NCBI GenBank assembly: GCA_963691655.1
Contig: OY829329.1
Span: forward strand, 13,778,708-13,842,707
Direction of reading: 5' to 3'
Length of the DNA: 64,000 nt
Origin: Toxonevra muliebris
Taxonomy: Eukaryota; Arthropoda; Insecta; Diptera; Pallopteridae
The position numbers and the translations under genes were made by a program. The notes beneath the pieces were generated by a model. The model was given only the letters and a program-made list of their open reading frames with translations, was not told where the DNA came from and made no database searches. Below are positions 11,950 to 22,305 of this stretch, piece by piece (the first letter of the stretch is position 1; the number at the start of each line of letters is the position of its first letter).

Positions 11950-12835
11950 CACACACAAAGATAGTACACGGACGGCTCAAGAACAGAGAAAGGAACTGGG
12001 ACAGGGGTGTACGGTCCCAAGACCAAACACTCGGATCCAATGAGAAGCACTTCCAAGCGGAGATTCTTGACATAAGGTTCTGTGCACAGCTCAACCTTGA
12101 ACGTGAGTGTAAGAAGCAAGATATAGTAATTTACTCAGATAGCCAAGCCGCTAGCAGAGCACTGGATTCCTTTGAGATTTCCTCAAAATTAGTATGGGAA
12201 CGTCTAGAGCTCCTGAATAAGCCAGAAAAGCCAAATAAGATTACCTTATTCTGGTTACCCGGAAACACAGGAATATATGGTAATGAGTTAGCCGACAGCC
12301 TGGCAAGGAAAGCAGCTGCCAAGACATGTATCGGCCCCGAACCCATGCTAGGCCTAGGAATTCAAACCATAAAAAGCACTCTAAAAGACGAGGAATGGAG
12401 CAGTAGGTCATCCTCAAAAGCTTAGGCAATCACTCCTCCCAAAGCTTAGGCAATCAAAGCTACTTATTGGGAACTTCGACCCCAAAAAAGCGACCCTTTG
12501 TCTAAAGCTAAGGAAGGACCAATTTAAAATAGTCATGGGCATTCTCTCAGGACACTGTAAACTGGGAGAGCACATGAAGAATTTAGGAGTAATTCAGGAT
12601 AACACTTGCAGGTTCTGCCAAAAAGACAAGGAAACATCAGAACATATTCTAATACACTGTGAGGCACTCGCTCGCAGGAGGAAATGATACCTGGGGGCAA
12701 TTTCACCCAGGAAGTAAAGACATCATAGCCTTGAAGGCACATCAACTGCTGAGATTCATCAGCAAGATTGGCTTATCTGACAGCTTATAATTAAGCTACT
12801 ATCGAGGATACAATAGATCTTTAAGGTCGAAGTAC
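11950..12835 (+). pseudogene. RNase H LINE relic A (3' end of a non-LTR retrotransposon)
   Basis: The relic reads YTDGSRTEKGTGTGVYG (first RNase H Asp), then after a frame change IVIYSDSQAASRALDS (third acidic site), ITLFWLPGNTGIYGNELADS, and downstream LSGHCKLGEHMKNLGV with TCRFCQKDKETSEHILIHCE, the Cys-His block that follows RNase H in I/LOA/R1-type LINEs. The usual His of the GHxGIxGNE motif is Asn here (GNTGIYGNE). Stops and frame changes occur near 12079, 12422 and 12687. The copy is 5'-truncated: reverse transcriptase and ORF1 are absent. The 3' tail at 12807-12835 contains GATACAATAGATCTT, also present in the SINE at 34959-35390. Such elements copy themselves through target-primed reverse transcription. 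Confidence 0.85.
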
Positions 12836-13023
12836 ATGTTACCCATAAAAATCAATCAACTTTCGCGCACAGTCTTTGAGTGTAAATCTATCCATGGTAA
12901 TTTGCCAAAGCATACTGAACAAAAAAGTCAAGGAAAGATGCCCAGTTTAACAGCTGGTTTTACAGTTATCCCTATCGGAAGTTTTATCACTCTAAAATAT
13001 CTTGCAAACAGTTCTGGTATATA

Positions 13024-14283
13024 AGGAGTGAGATTGAAAAAATCTTAACACACGTTTTACTTAATAATTTTTTTTGGGTGTAAAATTTAAAAATTTCTTT
13101 GATCAAGTTATCTTTGAAAAATATGTCAGTTGTTATTTTTAATGACAAAAATGTTGATTTATTGTGAGTTTGATCAAAATGAGTGAAGAAAAAGAAGTAC
13201 GTCTTAAAATTATTAAAAATTTTAAAAAAAAACCCAAATTGGGCCTACAAAAAATTGGCCAAAGAATTGAAGGTCTGCCGTCAAACTGTTTCCAATGTTA
13301 TTAAACAGTTTCAGAAGAATTTGACCATCGATAGGAAACCTGGTTCGGGAAGAAAACGAGGACCACATGATATTGGGAAGGGAAAGCCAAGAAAATAGAA
13401 AGCATATTGAAAAGATCTCCAAATACATCTGGTAGAAAAGCTGCTCGGTTAACTCAGTGCTCTGACTATTTGGTGCGAAAAGTTAAAGCCAACGCAGGTT
13501 TAAAACATACAAAGTCCAAAAAGTTCCAGACAGGAATGCTGCAAAAAATTTAGACGAAATAAAATCGAATTTCATACAAAAATATTCATGTTGTATAATG
13601 GACGACGAAACGTATGTACTGGCAGATTTTACGCAGCTTCCGGGTCAAAATTTTTATGTTGCTGATGCTCGAGGAAATGTCGAAGAACAATTTAGAATCC
13701 AAATGCAGAAAAAAATTCCTAAAAAATTCCTGATATTGCAAGCTATATGCAGTTGCCGCAAAAGAAGCAAGTCATTTGTTACAGTGGGCTCTATAAATAC
13801 CGAAATATACATCAAAGAATGTTTGAAAAAAAGACTTCTTCCTTTCATAAGAGAGCACAATGGGATCATGTCACTACGGCAAGAAAGCTCTGGAGTGGTA
13901 CCAAAGTAATAACATAGTTTTTGTACCAAGAGAGGCCAATCCTCAAAATTGTCCGGAGCTAAGACCAGTGGAGAGATATTGGGCTCTTGTGAAAAGAAAC
14001 TTAAAGAGCACAAAAAAAAGGTGTCTCAAAATATCGAAGATTGTAAAAGGAGATGGGCAAACTGTTCCAAAAAGGTGTCTGAAACAACTATCAAATCTCT
14101 AATGGAAGGCTTACCAAAAAAAGGTCAACGAGTTCATAAATAGTGGTTAGAACTATAAAAGTTATATTTTTCTGTAATTTGTAAAATATTATCAATTAAA
14201 TAAAAAAAAATCAAAACTCTATGATCAACTGTTTAAAAATTATTGAATTTTATATATGTTAGGATTTTTTCGATCTCACTCCT
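13024..14283 (+). mobile_element. Tc1/mariner-superfamily DD37E element, copy 1
   Basis: This 1,260-bp element is flanked by TA at 13022-13023 and 14284-14285. Terminal inverted repeats start AGGAGTGAGATTGAAAAAAT on the left and AGGAGTGAGATCGAAAAAAT on the right (read inward), about 27 bp long. It is one of three copies (others at 17932 and 52044). By established classification, a Tc1-superfamily element with D, then 37 residues, then E falls with the ITmD37E type first described in mosquitoes; that assignment is from my residue count. Confidence 0.92.
13179..14143 (+). pseudogene. DD37E transposase, copy 1, inactivated by deletions
   Basis: The transposase begins MSEEKEVRLKIIKNF and carries a paired helix-turn-helix region (KVCRQTVSNVIKQFQKN, then RKPGSGRKRG), the first catalytic block (MDDETYVLADF), IYIKECLKKRLLPFIREH and the terminal NCPELRPVERYWALVKRN block with the final Glu. 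About 25 bp around 13858-13870 are missing compared with the other copies. That segment encodes the P-D-L-A-S-C-H block with the second catalytic Asp. A further deletion of roughly 18 bp lies near 13555, and the frame changes several times. It cannot encode a working enzyme. Confidence 0.88.
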
Positions 14284-14369
14284 TAGTAGCCTTCCTCTCA
14301 GGTATACAGTAGTCTTCCTAATAAACGTTTCTCTTGAGTTAGCAAATCAGTCAGGAAGTTTCCCGTTTA

Positions 14370-15657
14370 CAGGGTGACAATCGTAAAGTGACGCACACAT
14401 TTTAGCAGTTATTTTCAAAAGGACGTACTCCCATTAAGTACAATTAAGTGTTAACATTGCTGAATATATAAGCATTCATTTGAACCCCACCTCATTCAAT
14501 ATAACCTCCTTTAGCCTGCACACATGCCTTCAATCGATCCGGAAATCGTAGGACTGTTCGCCGCAGGACTTCCTGATCAATTTCAGTCCAGGCTTTCTCT
14601 AATGAATTTGTCAGCGACTCCAGACTGTGGTGTTGAGATGCACAAGCCTTACTCTCTAAAATACTCCAAATAGAGTAGTCCATTGGATTCAAGTCTGGGG
14701 AGTATGGTGGCCATTCTTGAGATGTTATGAATCCAGAAAAAATGTCTTTTATCCATGTTTGCGTTTTATCCAATTTTGCCATGTGGGAAGGTGCAGAATC
14801 TTGCTGGAAAGTCCAGTTTTCATTTCCAAATGTATCTTGGGCCCAGGGAAGAACATGTTCATTTAAAATGCTCCGATAAACAACCTGGTCAATTTTAACA
14901 CCCTCTTCAACGAATATTAGAGGGGTTCTGGCATTAGCGGAAACTCCAGCCCATACCATAACGGAAGCTGGCTTTTGAACTCGGCCAACAGTCCTATTTT
15001 GTTGCGATGATGATGTTAGCCACATTCGGTCATTTTTCGCATTAAAATGTTGTTCAACCGTGAAAATTTTTTCATCTGTAAACAAGATATTTTCAACATG
15101 TTTTAACACGGAGGAGCGTAGCAACGCCTTGCATCATTGCAGTCGCAAATCTTTCTTTTTTTGTGTCAGATCTTGAGCTTTTCGGAGCTTGTACGGCTTA
15201 AGATTAAGCTTTGCAATGATTCGCACTGTTTCACGGTTTACTACCACTTCCTTAGCGATTTTTCTCATTGAGCGCCTTGGATTTCGCTTGATTCGTTTAC
15301 GAATTTTTTCTGTTAAACCAGTAGTGGCAACTGTTGAAAATTTTCCCCGGTCTCTATCTCCAAAACCCCCAGTTCCATTATATCGAATAATAGCTCGGTC
15401 TACCGTACGACTTGACAAATTTAAAGCCTTTGCAATTTGACGGCTACTATAATTTGCCAAATGAAATTTCATAATTTCACGACGAATATTTTCCTTGTCC
15501 ATTTTTATGGAAATTTCAAAATGTAATAACAAAAATTCAAATGAAATTAAAAGCAAAGCCAATGATGAATGAATTTGCTTTTTAAATTAAAGTAACGGTA
15601 AATGGCAAAGCTTGCTGTAGAGTATTAAACTTGCGTCACTTTACAATTGTCACCCTG
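14370..15657 (-). mobile_element. maT-like Tc1/mariner element, 1,288 bp, nearly intact
   Basis: TA at 14368-14369 and 15658-15659 flank inverted repeats beginning CAGGGTGACAAT(C/T)GTAAAG and continuing TGACGCA (about 26 bp, one mismatch seen). The transposase runs on the minus strand and spans most of the element. It lies only 85 bp from DD37E copy 1 but has its own complete ends, so the two are adjacent insertions, not nested ones. Confidence 0.93.
14492..15502 (-). pseudogene. maT-like transposase (DD39D by count) with a single nonsense codon
   Basis: From the ATG at 15502 (MDKENIRREIMKFHLANYSS) to the stop at 14492 the frame is 336 codons, a normal length for this superfamily. An N-terminal HTH (SSRQIAKALNLSSRTVDRAI) is followed by a second one (RRSMRKIAKEVVVNRETVRI), catalytic FTDEKIF, QQDSAPSHMA and SPDLNPMDYSIW, and a C-terminal FPDRLKACVQAKGGYIE. 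I count 39 residues between the second and third Asp, versus 37 in typical maT; two extra residues lie just after QQDSAPSHMA. The frame is broken only by TGA at 15136-15134 (after KKKDLRLQ), where a CGA Arg codon would need just one C-to-T change. An upstream in-frame ATG at 15562 exists but the 15502 start fits the family. All catalytic residues are present. Confidence 0.9.
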
Positions 15658-16884
15658 TATACTACATAGTCATATAAAACAAATCCCGCAGTTTCTATTT
15701 CTTTCATACAAAATCTAAATTCTATACCCGCAAGCAGGTTGATTTTATTAAAGTGTTCAATCAGTCCAACCTTAAGGTTAGTGATTTTAAATTTTCAAGC
15801 AATTTCAAAAGCAAAAACAGCCAATGGTTGCTTGCGTAGCCTCCGTAACTTAGCCTCAACTTATGTTTCCGAATATAAACAGAACCTGTCTGACCACAAC
15901 GCTAATACTCACACTCTTTCTTTTATACATTAAACATAAAATCGATTAAACTTTATTTGGAGAGACGAAAAAAAAACAAAAAAAAACTCTTAAATACATA
16001 CTTACATACCTACAAACTACAATCAACAGCCAACTCTCTATATTTGCAGTGTACTTCAGTGTTGTCCAAAGTCAAAAAACTCATGAGATTTTTCTACGTA
16101 TATTAAATCGAATCGAATGATGTCGATACTGTAACTGACGTGGCAAATAATAAATTATACTTCACTCTACTCTGCTCAACTCGTAACTCGGCGTAAAAAA
16201 ATAAGTTGGTTGCAGCAAAAGTTTGGTTGTTGCTTGCTATTTTTATTTTTCCTGTTCCTGGTGCGAGAGTGAGCCAGCAACTCACTTTAGTATAGTTTAA
16301 TACCAAATAATTTATTACTCATAAAAAATGAAGTAAAGGTTACGAACTGAAATCGGGGAAAAACTCGAAAAAGGTGATGTGAAAAAAGTTTTAGTTTTGG
16401 TGTTTTTTTTTTTCTTTTTTTTGAATTTTTTGTGTGTTTTTTTTTTTGTATGTTTTGTGGGGGTGTTTGAAAGTTTAAAAGTGAAAAATTATTAGTAGGT
16501 AAAAATCATTACTCTTCTATAAATAAATTTGAAATTGATTAAAGTTAGAGACTTGTAGTATGAAATGAGGATAGATGAGTTTGGAGTTCCATTTTATATT
16601 TATTTATCTACGTAAAAGAGGAGGACATTTTATTTAATATACTACATACATATATAAGTATATGTACATTAGGGTGGGTCAAATTTTTGAAGTGAAACTT
16701 TTTTTCTCTTGTCTTAGAGTAAAACCAACCGGATGTGACGTTGCGCGTAAGTTTGCAATGCGACATAATTTTGTCGAGCAATGTGCATGAGGGGCTAAAT
16801 ATAAATATTCCGTAACTGAATTCACGAGCAAACTATATAATAAACGATTTATAAATAGTTTTCATTCAATATAACATATTAATT

Positions 16885-16902
16885 ACACACACACACACAC
16901 AC
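16885..16902 (+). repeat. (AC)n microsatellite
   Basis: Nine AC units directly in tandem. Similar CA/GT tracts occur near 7300-7318, 24285-24308, 27415-27435, 36602-36625 and 56885-56905, and GA/CT tracts near 33602-33622 and 59688-59707. Confidence 0.9.
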
Positions 16903-17092
16903 GCCTATGGCAGAAAGAACAATGCCATCTTAAAGTTTATGACAGTTATACATTTCACATACAGATGGCGCAAATGTCCAAGGAATTACATGAAGATGTG
17001 TGCACACAAAAAGAATTCGCTACAATTGTCATCGACATTACCGGTACAGAGTTGCAATTTTTGTTCTTGCATTAACCCCAAAAAAAAATTGG

Positions 17093-17745
17093 TTGTGTAT
17101 TAACGAACACAAGGCAGAAGTGAAACTTCTTGTGAACAAAACGAAACACAAGCAAATGAAATTAAAAAACACAAGCCAATGAAGTAAAAAATGTAGCGAT
17201 TGAAAAATTTCATTTGCTTGTTATTTGCTTCTGTTTCGTTTAGGCTGATGTTACACGGTCAATGTTTTCCTGTCAATGATTTCTATTTTTACTCTCTTTT
17301 CATCGTTTTGTTTGATGCCCTGTTCCACTATCAGTTTTTTGCTGAATGTTATTTTTTATTACTTTTATCTGCAACTATGTTTTTCCAACAAAAAAGTATT
17401 AAATTGTATTTTGAAGTGAATGAAATATCAACAATTGAAAAAGGGTGGCAAAGAAAAAAAAATTATTTAAAAGTTAGTAAAAGTCTAGTATTTTTCATAA
17501 AATATTAGTATTTCCAATAAAATGCAACAGTGAATCTTCAGCCCCCCATATTATTTGAAGTGATGCAGGTTTTTTTGCGTCAGTAAAAAATTTGAAGTAA
17601 AATGTGTTCATCCTCTTTTTTGCTCAGTGTTCATTTTTCAAAGCAACAACAATTTCATTGTTTGACAGCAAAACATTGATCGTGTAACATCGCCCTTAGT
17701 TCACAAGAAGTTTCATTTCTGCCTTGTGTTCGTTAATACACAATT
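17093..17745. repeat. Foldback element with interrupted inverted arms
   Basis: TGTATTAACGAACACAAGGC and following bases at about 17093-17138 reappear as the reverse complement at about 17699-17744 (TTCACAAGAAGTTTCATT, then GCCTTGTGTTCGTTAATACA). The left arm resumes at about 17223 with GATGTTACACGGTCAATGTT, matched by AACATTGATCGTGTAACATC at about 17671-17690. The roughly 90 bp that interrupt the left arm (17139-17222) themselves form a hairpin (GAAACACAAGCAAATGAAAT against its near-complement). It lies inside the element at 16670-19313. Confidence 0.75.
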
Positions 17746-17931
17746 TAGTTTTTTTTTTTTACCACAAAACGATTAGTAATGATTTAAAGCAAATAGGTCC
17801 CGTTAATTTTTGCGAAAATAAGCGCATATTTTTCACTGAAATTATATTTGTATAGCGATCTATATTTATTTGTAAAAATACCAGGCTCGAAATTGGTTTT
17901 CGACTGATGGTTTCTTAGGTAAATTCACTTA

Positions 17932-19238
17932 TGGAGTGAGATCGAAAAAATCTTAACATATATAAAATTCAATAATTTTTAAACGGTTGATCTTAGAGTT
18001 TTGATTTTTTTTTTTTATTTAATTGATAATATTTTACAAATTACAGAAAAATATAACTTTTATAGTTCTAACCACTATTTATGAACTCGTTGACCTTTTT
18101 TTGGTAAGCCTTCCATTAGAGATTTGATAGTTATTTCAGACACCTTTTTGGAACAGTTTGCCCATCTCCTTTTAAAATCTTCGATATTTTGAGACACCTT
18201 TTTTTTGTGCTCTTTAAGTTTCTTTTCACAAGAGCCCAATATCTCTCCACTGGTCTTAGCTCCGGACAATTTTGAGAATTGGCCTCTCTTAGTACAAAAA
18301 CTATGTTATTACTTTGAACCACTCCAGAGCTTTCTTGCCGTAATGACATGATGCCAAATCAGGTCAAAAATATGTGGACACATTGTGCTCTCTTATCAAA
18401 GGAAGAAGTCTTTTTTTTCAAACATTCTTTGATGTATATTTCGGTATTTATAGAGCCCACTGTAACAAATGACTTGCTTCTTTTGCCGCAACTGCATATA
18501 GCTTGCCATACCAGAAATTTTTTTGAAAATTTTGTCTGCTTTTGGATTCTAAATGGCTCTTCGACATTTCCTCGAGCATCAGCAACATAAAAATTTTGAC
18601 CCGGAAGCTGCGTAAAATCTGCCAGTACATACGTTTCGTTGTCCATTATACAACTTGAATATATTTGTATAAAATTTGATTTTAATTTCCGAGCCCGATT
18701 TTTAGCGTCTAAATTTTTTGCAGCATTCCTGTGTGGAACTTTTTGGAATTTGTATGTTTTAAAACCTACATTGGCTTTAACTTTTCGCACCAAATAGTCA
18801 GTGCACTGCGCTAACCGGGCAGCTTTTCTACCAGATGTGTTTGGAGATCTTTTCAATATGCTTTCTATTTTCTTGGCTTTTCCTTCCCAATATCATGTGG
18901 TCCTTGTTTTCTTCCCGAACCAGGTTTCCTATCAATGGTAAAATTCTTCTGAAACTGTTTAATAACATTGGAAACAGTTTGACGGCAGACCTTCAAATAC
19001 TTTGGCCAATTTTTTGTAGGACCAATTTGGATTTTTTTGAAAATTTTTAATAATTTTAAGACGTTCTTCTTTTTCTCCACTCATTTTGATCAAACTCACA
19101 ATAAATCAACATATTTGTCATTAAAAATAACAACTGACATATTTTTCAAAGATAACTAAATCAAAGAAATTTTTAAATTTTACACCCAAAAAAAATATTA
19201 TGTAAAATATGAGTTAAGATTTTTTCAATCTCACTCCT
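17932..19238 (-). mobile_element. DD37E element, copy 2
   Basis: This 1,307-bp copy, in the opposite orientation to copy 1, has TA at 17930-17931 and 19239-19240. Ends are TGGAGTGAGATCGAAAAAAT at the left and AGGAGTGAGATTGAAAAAAT read inward from the right. It is inserted into the larger element at 16670-19313. Confidence 0.92.
18075..19084 (-). pseudogene. DD37E transposase, copy 2, inactivated
   Basis: The frame is read on the minus strand from ATG at 19084 to the stop at 18075. Recognisable blocks in order are KVCRQTVSNVIKQFQKN, RKPGSGRKQGPHDI, GRKAARLAQCTDYLVRKVKA, MDNETYVLADFTQLPGQNFY, KRSKSFVTVGSINTEIYIKE, P-D-L-A-S-C-H-Y-G-K-K-A-L-E-W and CPELRPVERYWALVKRNLKS. Three lesions stand out. 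The first catalytic block reads M-D-N-E-T where the other copies have x-D-E-T. A TGA replaces the Trp codon just before P-D-L-A-S. A one-base deletion follows L-E-W. The N-terminal part is frame-shifted. With residues pooled by eye, the second Asp to final Glu distance is 37. Confidence 0.88.
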
Positions 19239-19559
19239 TAGAATCATCCGTAGACTTTTTTTAAGGAATTTTCAATTTTTTTTTTTTTCACCCAAGCAAT
19301 TTGACCCATCCTAATGCACATCTACTTATATCTATACAATTCTAGAATATGCCACAAAAACGTAAAAATATTATTGCAAATTTTGGTATTGGAAAAATTT
19401 ATACAGAATTCCCAAAAAAAAAAAAAAAAAAAAACTAAAGAAAGTTTATAGAAGTTACTTTTGATTGATAAATTTTTGAAGTATTATTAGTTTACTTATT
19501 CATAAAAATAAAGAACACCTTGTTACAAAATTATTAAAATATTCAACTGTTTATATGTC

Positions 19560-21010
19560 ACACTTACTTACTTACTTACTCTTACTGAATAAAAACGATC
19601 ACCTGTGATTGGTTAATTGATAGTAGCGAGTCATATTTTCTCTTTGCAGTTGGTGAGAGAATTTTACTCTCGCTCATTGAAAACGAAAGACTCTGATTGG
19701 TCAATTGATAGCATGACATGGCATATTTGCGCTCTGTTTATATTGAAAGCACTTAATATTCTTTCATTCAATGAAAATTAAAAGCGTAAGTGTGTTATTT
19801 TTGCTCTATCATTGGCCAATTGAAAGCAGAAATACTATTACTACTATTATGGCACAACAGCCCCTGGAGGGCCAAGACCGAGCTTTTCGAAAGCAGAAAT
19901 AGCGTGTGATATTTTCTCTCTATGCATATTGAAAATAATAGCAAAGGCTGAATTGGCTACTTTAAAATAGAGATAGGGTAGGATATTTTCTTTTTGTGAA
20001 AAGTGAAAAACTTTACCATATCTCAACGGAAACCAATGACTAAAATTGGAAAAAAGCGAAAATGAAAAGTTTCTTTATATGAAAGGATTTTTCTCTTTGA
20101 ATTGAAAGCATAGCGTGCGACTTTTTTTCTCTGTTAATATTGTAAAACTTTTACTCTCACTTAATGGAAGCCAATAAAAAGCAGAGATAGTATGGAATAA
20201 TTTATCTCTGCGTGATGTAAAAGGATTTTTCTCTCACTCATGACTATGATTGAGCAAATGCAAACAGAGTTAGCGTGATATTTTCTCTCTGTAGATATTG
20301 CGGAAATCTTACTCGCACTCAATGAAAACCAATGACTACGATTAGTCAACTGAAAGCAGAGAAAGAGTGCGTGAATATTGATGAGATTTCTTTTATCTCT
20401 TAATAGAAATCGACGACTACGATTGGACAGTTGAAAGCACAGAAAGCGTAAGTCATTTCGTTTCCGCGTATATTTATATGACCACGATTGGCCGACTGAA
20501 GGCAGGGAAACCATATAATATTTTCTTTTTAAGACAGGATTCGGACAGGATTTTTCTCCCACTCAGTGAAACCAAATGACTATGATTGTCCAACTAAAAG
20601 CAGAGTTAGTGTGAGATATTTTTTATCTTTTTATATTGCTTTCAATCAATAGTAACCAATAATTGTGATAACGTGTTCTCATTTAATGATTGCAGTTGCA
20701 CGGAGAGAGTGAGGAATATTTTCTCTTTGCATATTGTTAAATAATTTTCTCTCACTCAATAAAAATTAATGACTAAAATTGGCCAACTGAAAGCAAACAA
20801 AGACTGTGATAATTTCTCTCTGTGTATATTGGAAGAGTTTAACGTTAACTCAATGAAGACAAATGACTGTGATTGGCCAGTTGAAAGCAGAGATAGCATG
20901 TGATGTGTCTGTATATAATGAGAAAATTTTGCTCTCTCTGAATGGAAATCAACGACTATGATTGGCCAACTGCAAGCAGAGAGAACGTCTGAATACGATG
21001 GTCTTGCTCT
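19560..21010 (+). repeat. Degenerate tandem array with ATTGGCCAA-bearing units, roughly 60-120 bp
   Basis: Units share the order: (T/C)GATTGGCCAACTGAAAGCAG, AGATAGCGTG, ATATTTTCTCTCTG, TATATTG, TTTTACTCTCACTCAATGAA, AACCAATGAC. Recognisable ATTGG cores fall near 19608, 19697, 19813, 20341 (ATTAG), 20422, 20485, 20585, 20777, 20874 and 20961. The spacing is uneven, which indicates an old array with indels. An unrelated insertion-like segment (GCACAACAGCCCCTGGAGGG, about 19850-19885) interrupts it. ATTGG is the reverse of the CCAAT core, but no promoter role can be inferred from sequence alone. The open frame 20161-20562 is a by-product of the repeats. Confidence 0.8.
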
Positions 21011-21178
21011 ACTTCTGCGTGACTATACAAGCGCAAACTGTCAAATTCATATATATTTTATAAACAAACAATAATTTTTTGAGAAGGTCTGAAATCACGA
21101 TTACGGCATCATCAATATCTCCAACGATTTTCTGCAATATTTCTTAACTCAGGCCAACCACATCCAATGGACCTCATC

Positions 21179-21460
21179 TCAAATTCTACGGTCCTTCTCC
21201 AAGTTCTGCATGGTCGCCCTACCCTCCTGGTATAACTCACTGGAAATTTCTACTTTAGGGCTTGACGCGCGGTATTTCTCTCTCGCTTGCGGAAAGTGCG
21301 GCCAATCTACTGCTATTTTAGCTGTCGATGTCTCCCTGGTTGGTTTGTCTTCCTCATTTGAAATTACGTTTGGCCAATAAATTCGGTGAACATTTCGGAG
21401 ACATCTGTTCACAAATGACTGCAATAATCTTAGTAAGTGCTGGTTACCTTTCACTTTGAA
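21179..21460 (-). pseudogene. RTE-type LINE fragment
   Basis: LLQSFVNRCLRNVHRIYWPN followed by VISNEE is the conserved block after the reverse transcriptase domain in RTE-clade LINEs (typically L-Q-T-F-V-N-R-C-L-R). Downstream the frame degenerates. The fragment has neither catalytic domain nor 3' end. It has the same orientation as the larger RTE relic at 22306-23180, and the two may be pieces of one disrupted insertion or independent copies. Confidence 0.75.
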
Positions 21461-21504
21461 CAGCCATAGAGTAAGATTAACTTTCATGTTCAAGGTGAAG
21501 TTAC

Positions 21505-21700
21505 CAGCAACTCATTATTCTTCTTTCTTCATGGTTTAATACCCTCAGTTTTTTTCTCCATTTTGACATTCTCTGCATGCCGCCATTACGACCGCAACAA
21601 CAAAGATGTGTTGTTATTGTCTTGTTGTACGGCTGATTTTGACATGTTGTGGTATCTGACGCAACAGCAAAAATGTGTTGTTTATCCCAAAGTGAAATTG
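21505..21700 (-). repeat. Dispersed repeat, copy 1 (inverted relative to 30482-30700)
   Basis: The reverse complement carries GCCGTACAACAAGACAATAA, GAGAATGTCAAAATGGAG and AATGAGTTGCTG, all found in the same order at 30482-30700 on the plus strand. The best stretch is nearly identical over about 80 bases. Family unknown; no coding capacity. Confidence 0.75.
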
Positions 21701-22305
21701 TTGTAATTTTGCTATCACCTTATACATGATTTCACTATGGTCAAGTTCCCCTTTTTTTTACAATTATATCGTCGTTACACTCAGTTGGGAGCAGATTTAC
21801 CGTCCGATTTGCTGTTGCAGAGGGTTCGTCTCGCTGCTTTGATCTCTTCTTTACTCTGGGGGGAAGAACCTTTTTGCGGGAATTTTCTGCAATGGAATCA
21901 TTTTCACTTGACGTTGGTGCATTTTCGGATAGCACGTTGTTAAGAACTTCCGAAAAATGGCCCCTCCATCATTTGAGTTGCTTCTCAATGCAAAATCTTT
22001 AGTTCTATCATCATTTCTTGCGCTTTATATACGATTCAGATACTGAGTCGGTTGTTGAATCTTCGGTGGAGCTTAATTAGAAATTTACTTACCAGAGTCC
22101 AAAAATACACAGAAGTTATAAAATATGTCTTTAATTTACTCTAGTTCAATACCGATAATTAGCAGCGTCCGAGTGGGAACAGAAATTCGTAAAGATTTAA
22201 CTAATTCGCTCTGGTCCGATATCAGAATCAAATTTCGACCAGTATTGGTCCAAAACTGATGTAAATTAGGTGGCTATTCTTCGATTTCGTAACTGAGCTA
22301 ATATT
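21701..22305. other. Intronic segment with a coding-like but unrecognised minus-strand frame
   Basis: A 64-codon minus-strand frame at 21741-21935 has a hydrophilic, protein-like composition (RKKVLPPRVKKRSKQRDE) but matches no family I know. It could be part of a decayed retroelement. The rest of the segment is AT-rich and carries nothing recognisable. Confidence 0.3.

Larger units (their letters stand above)
16670..19313. mobile_element. hAT-like element with 8-bp TSD, carrying nested insertions
   Basis: The ends are TAGGGTGGGTCAAATT at 16670 and, read inward from 19313, TAGGATGGGTCAAATT (15 of 16 matching). The flanking 8-mers are ATGTACAT (16662-16669) and ATGCACAT (19314-19321), one mismatch apart. 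An 8-bp duplication is the habit of the hAT superfamily and also of P elements; no transposase remains to decide. The interior holds the foldback at 17093-17745 and DD37E copy 2 at 17932-19238, so the original element would be short. The open frame 17200-17508 in the interior has no recognisable domain. Confidence 0.65.

Noticed and set aside
12131..12346. Minus-strand 71-codon frame with signal-like start
   Set aside because: Shadow of the RNase H domain of LINE relic A on the plus strand.
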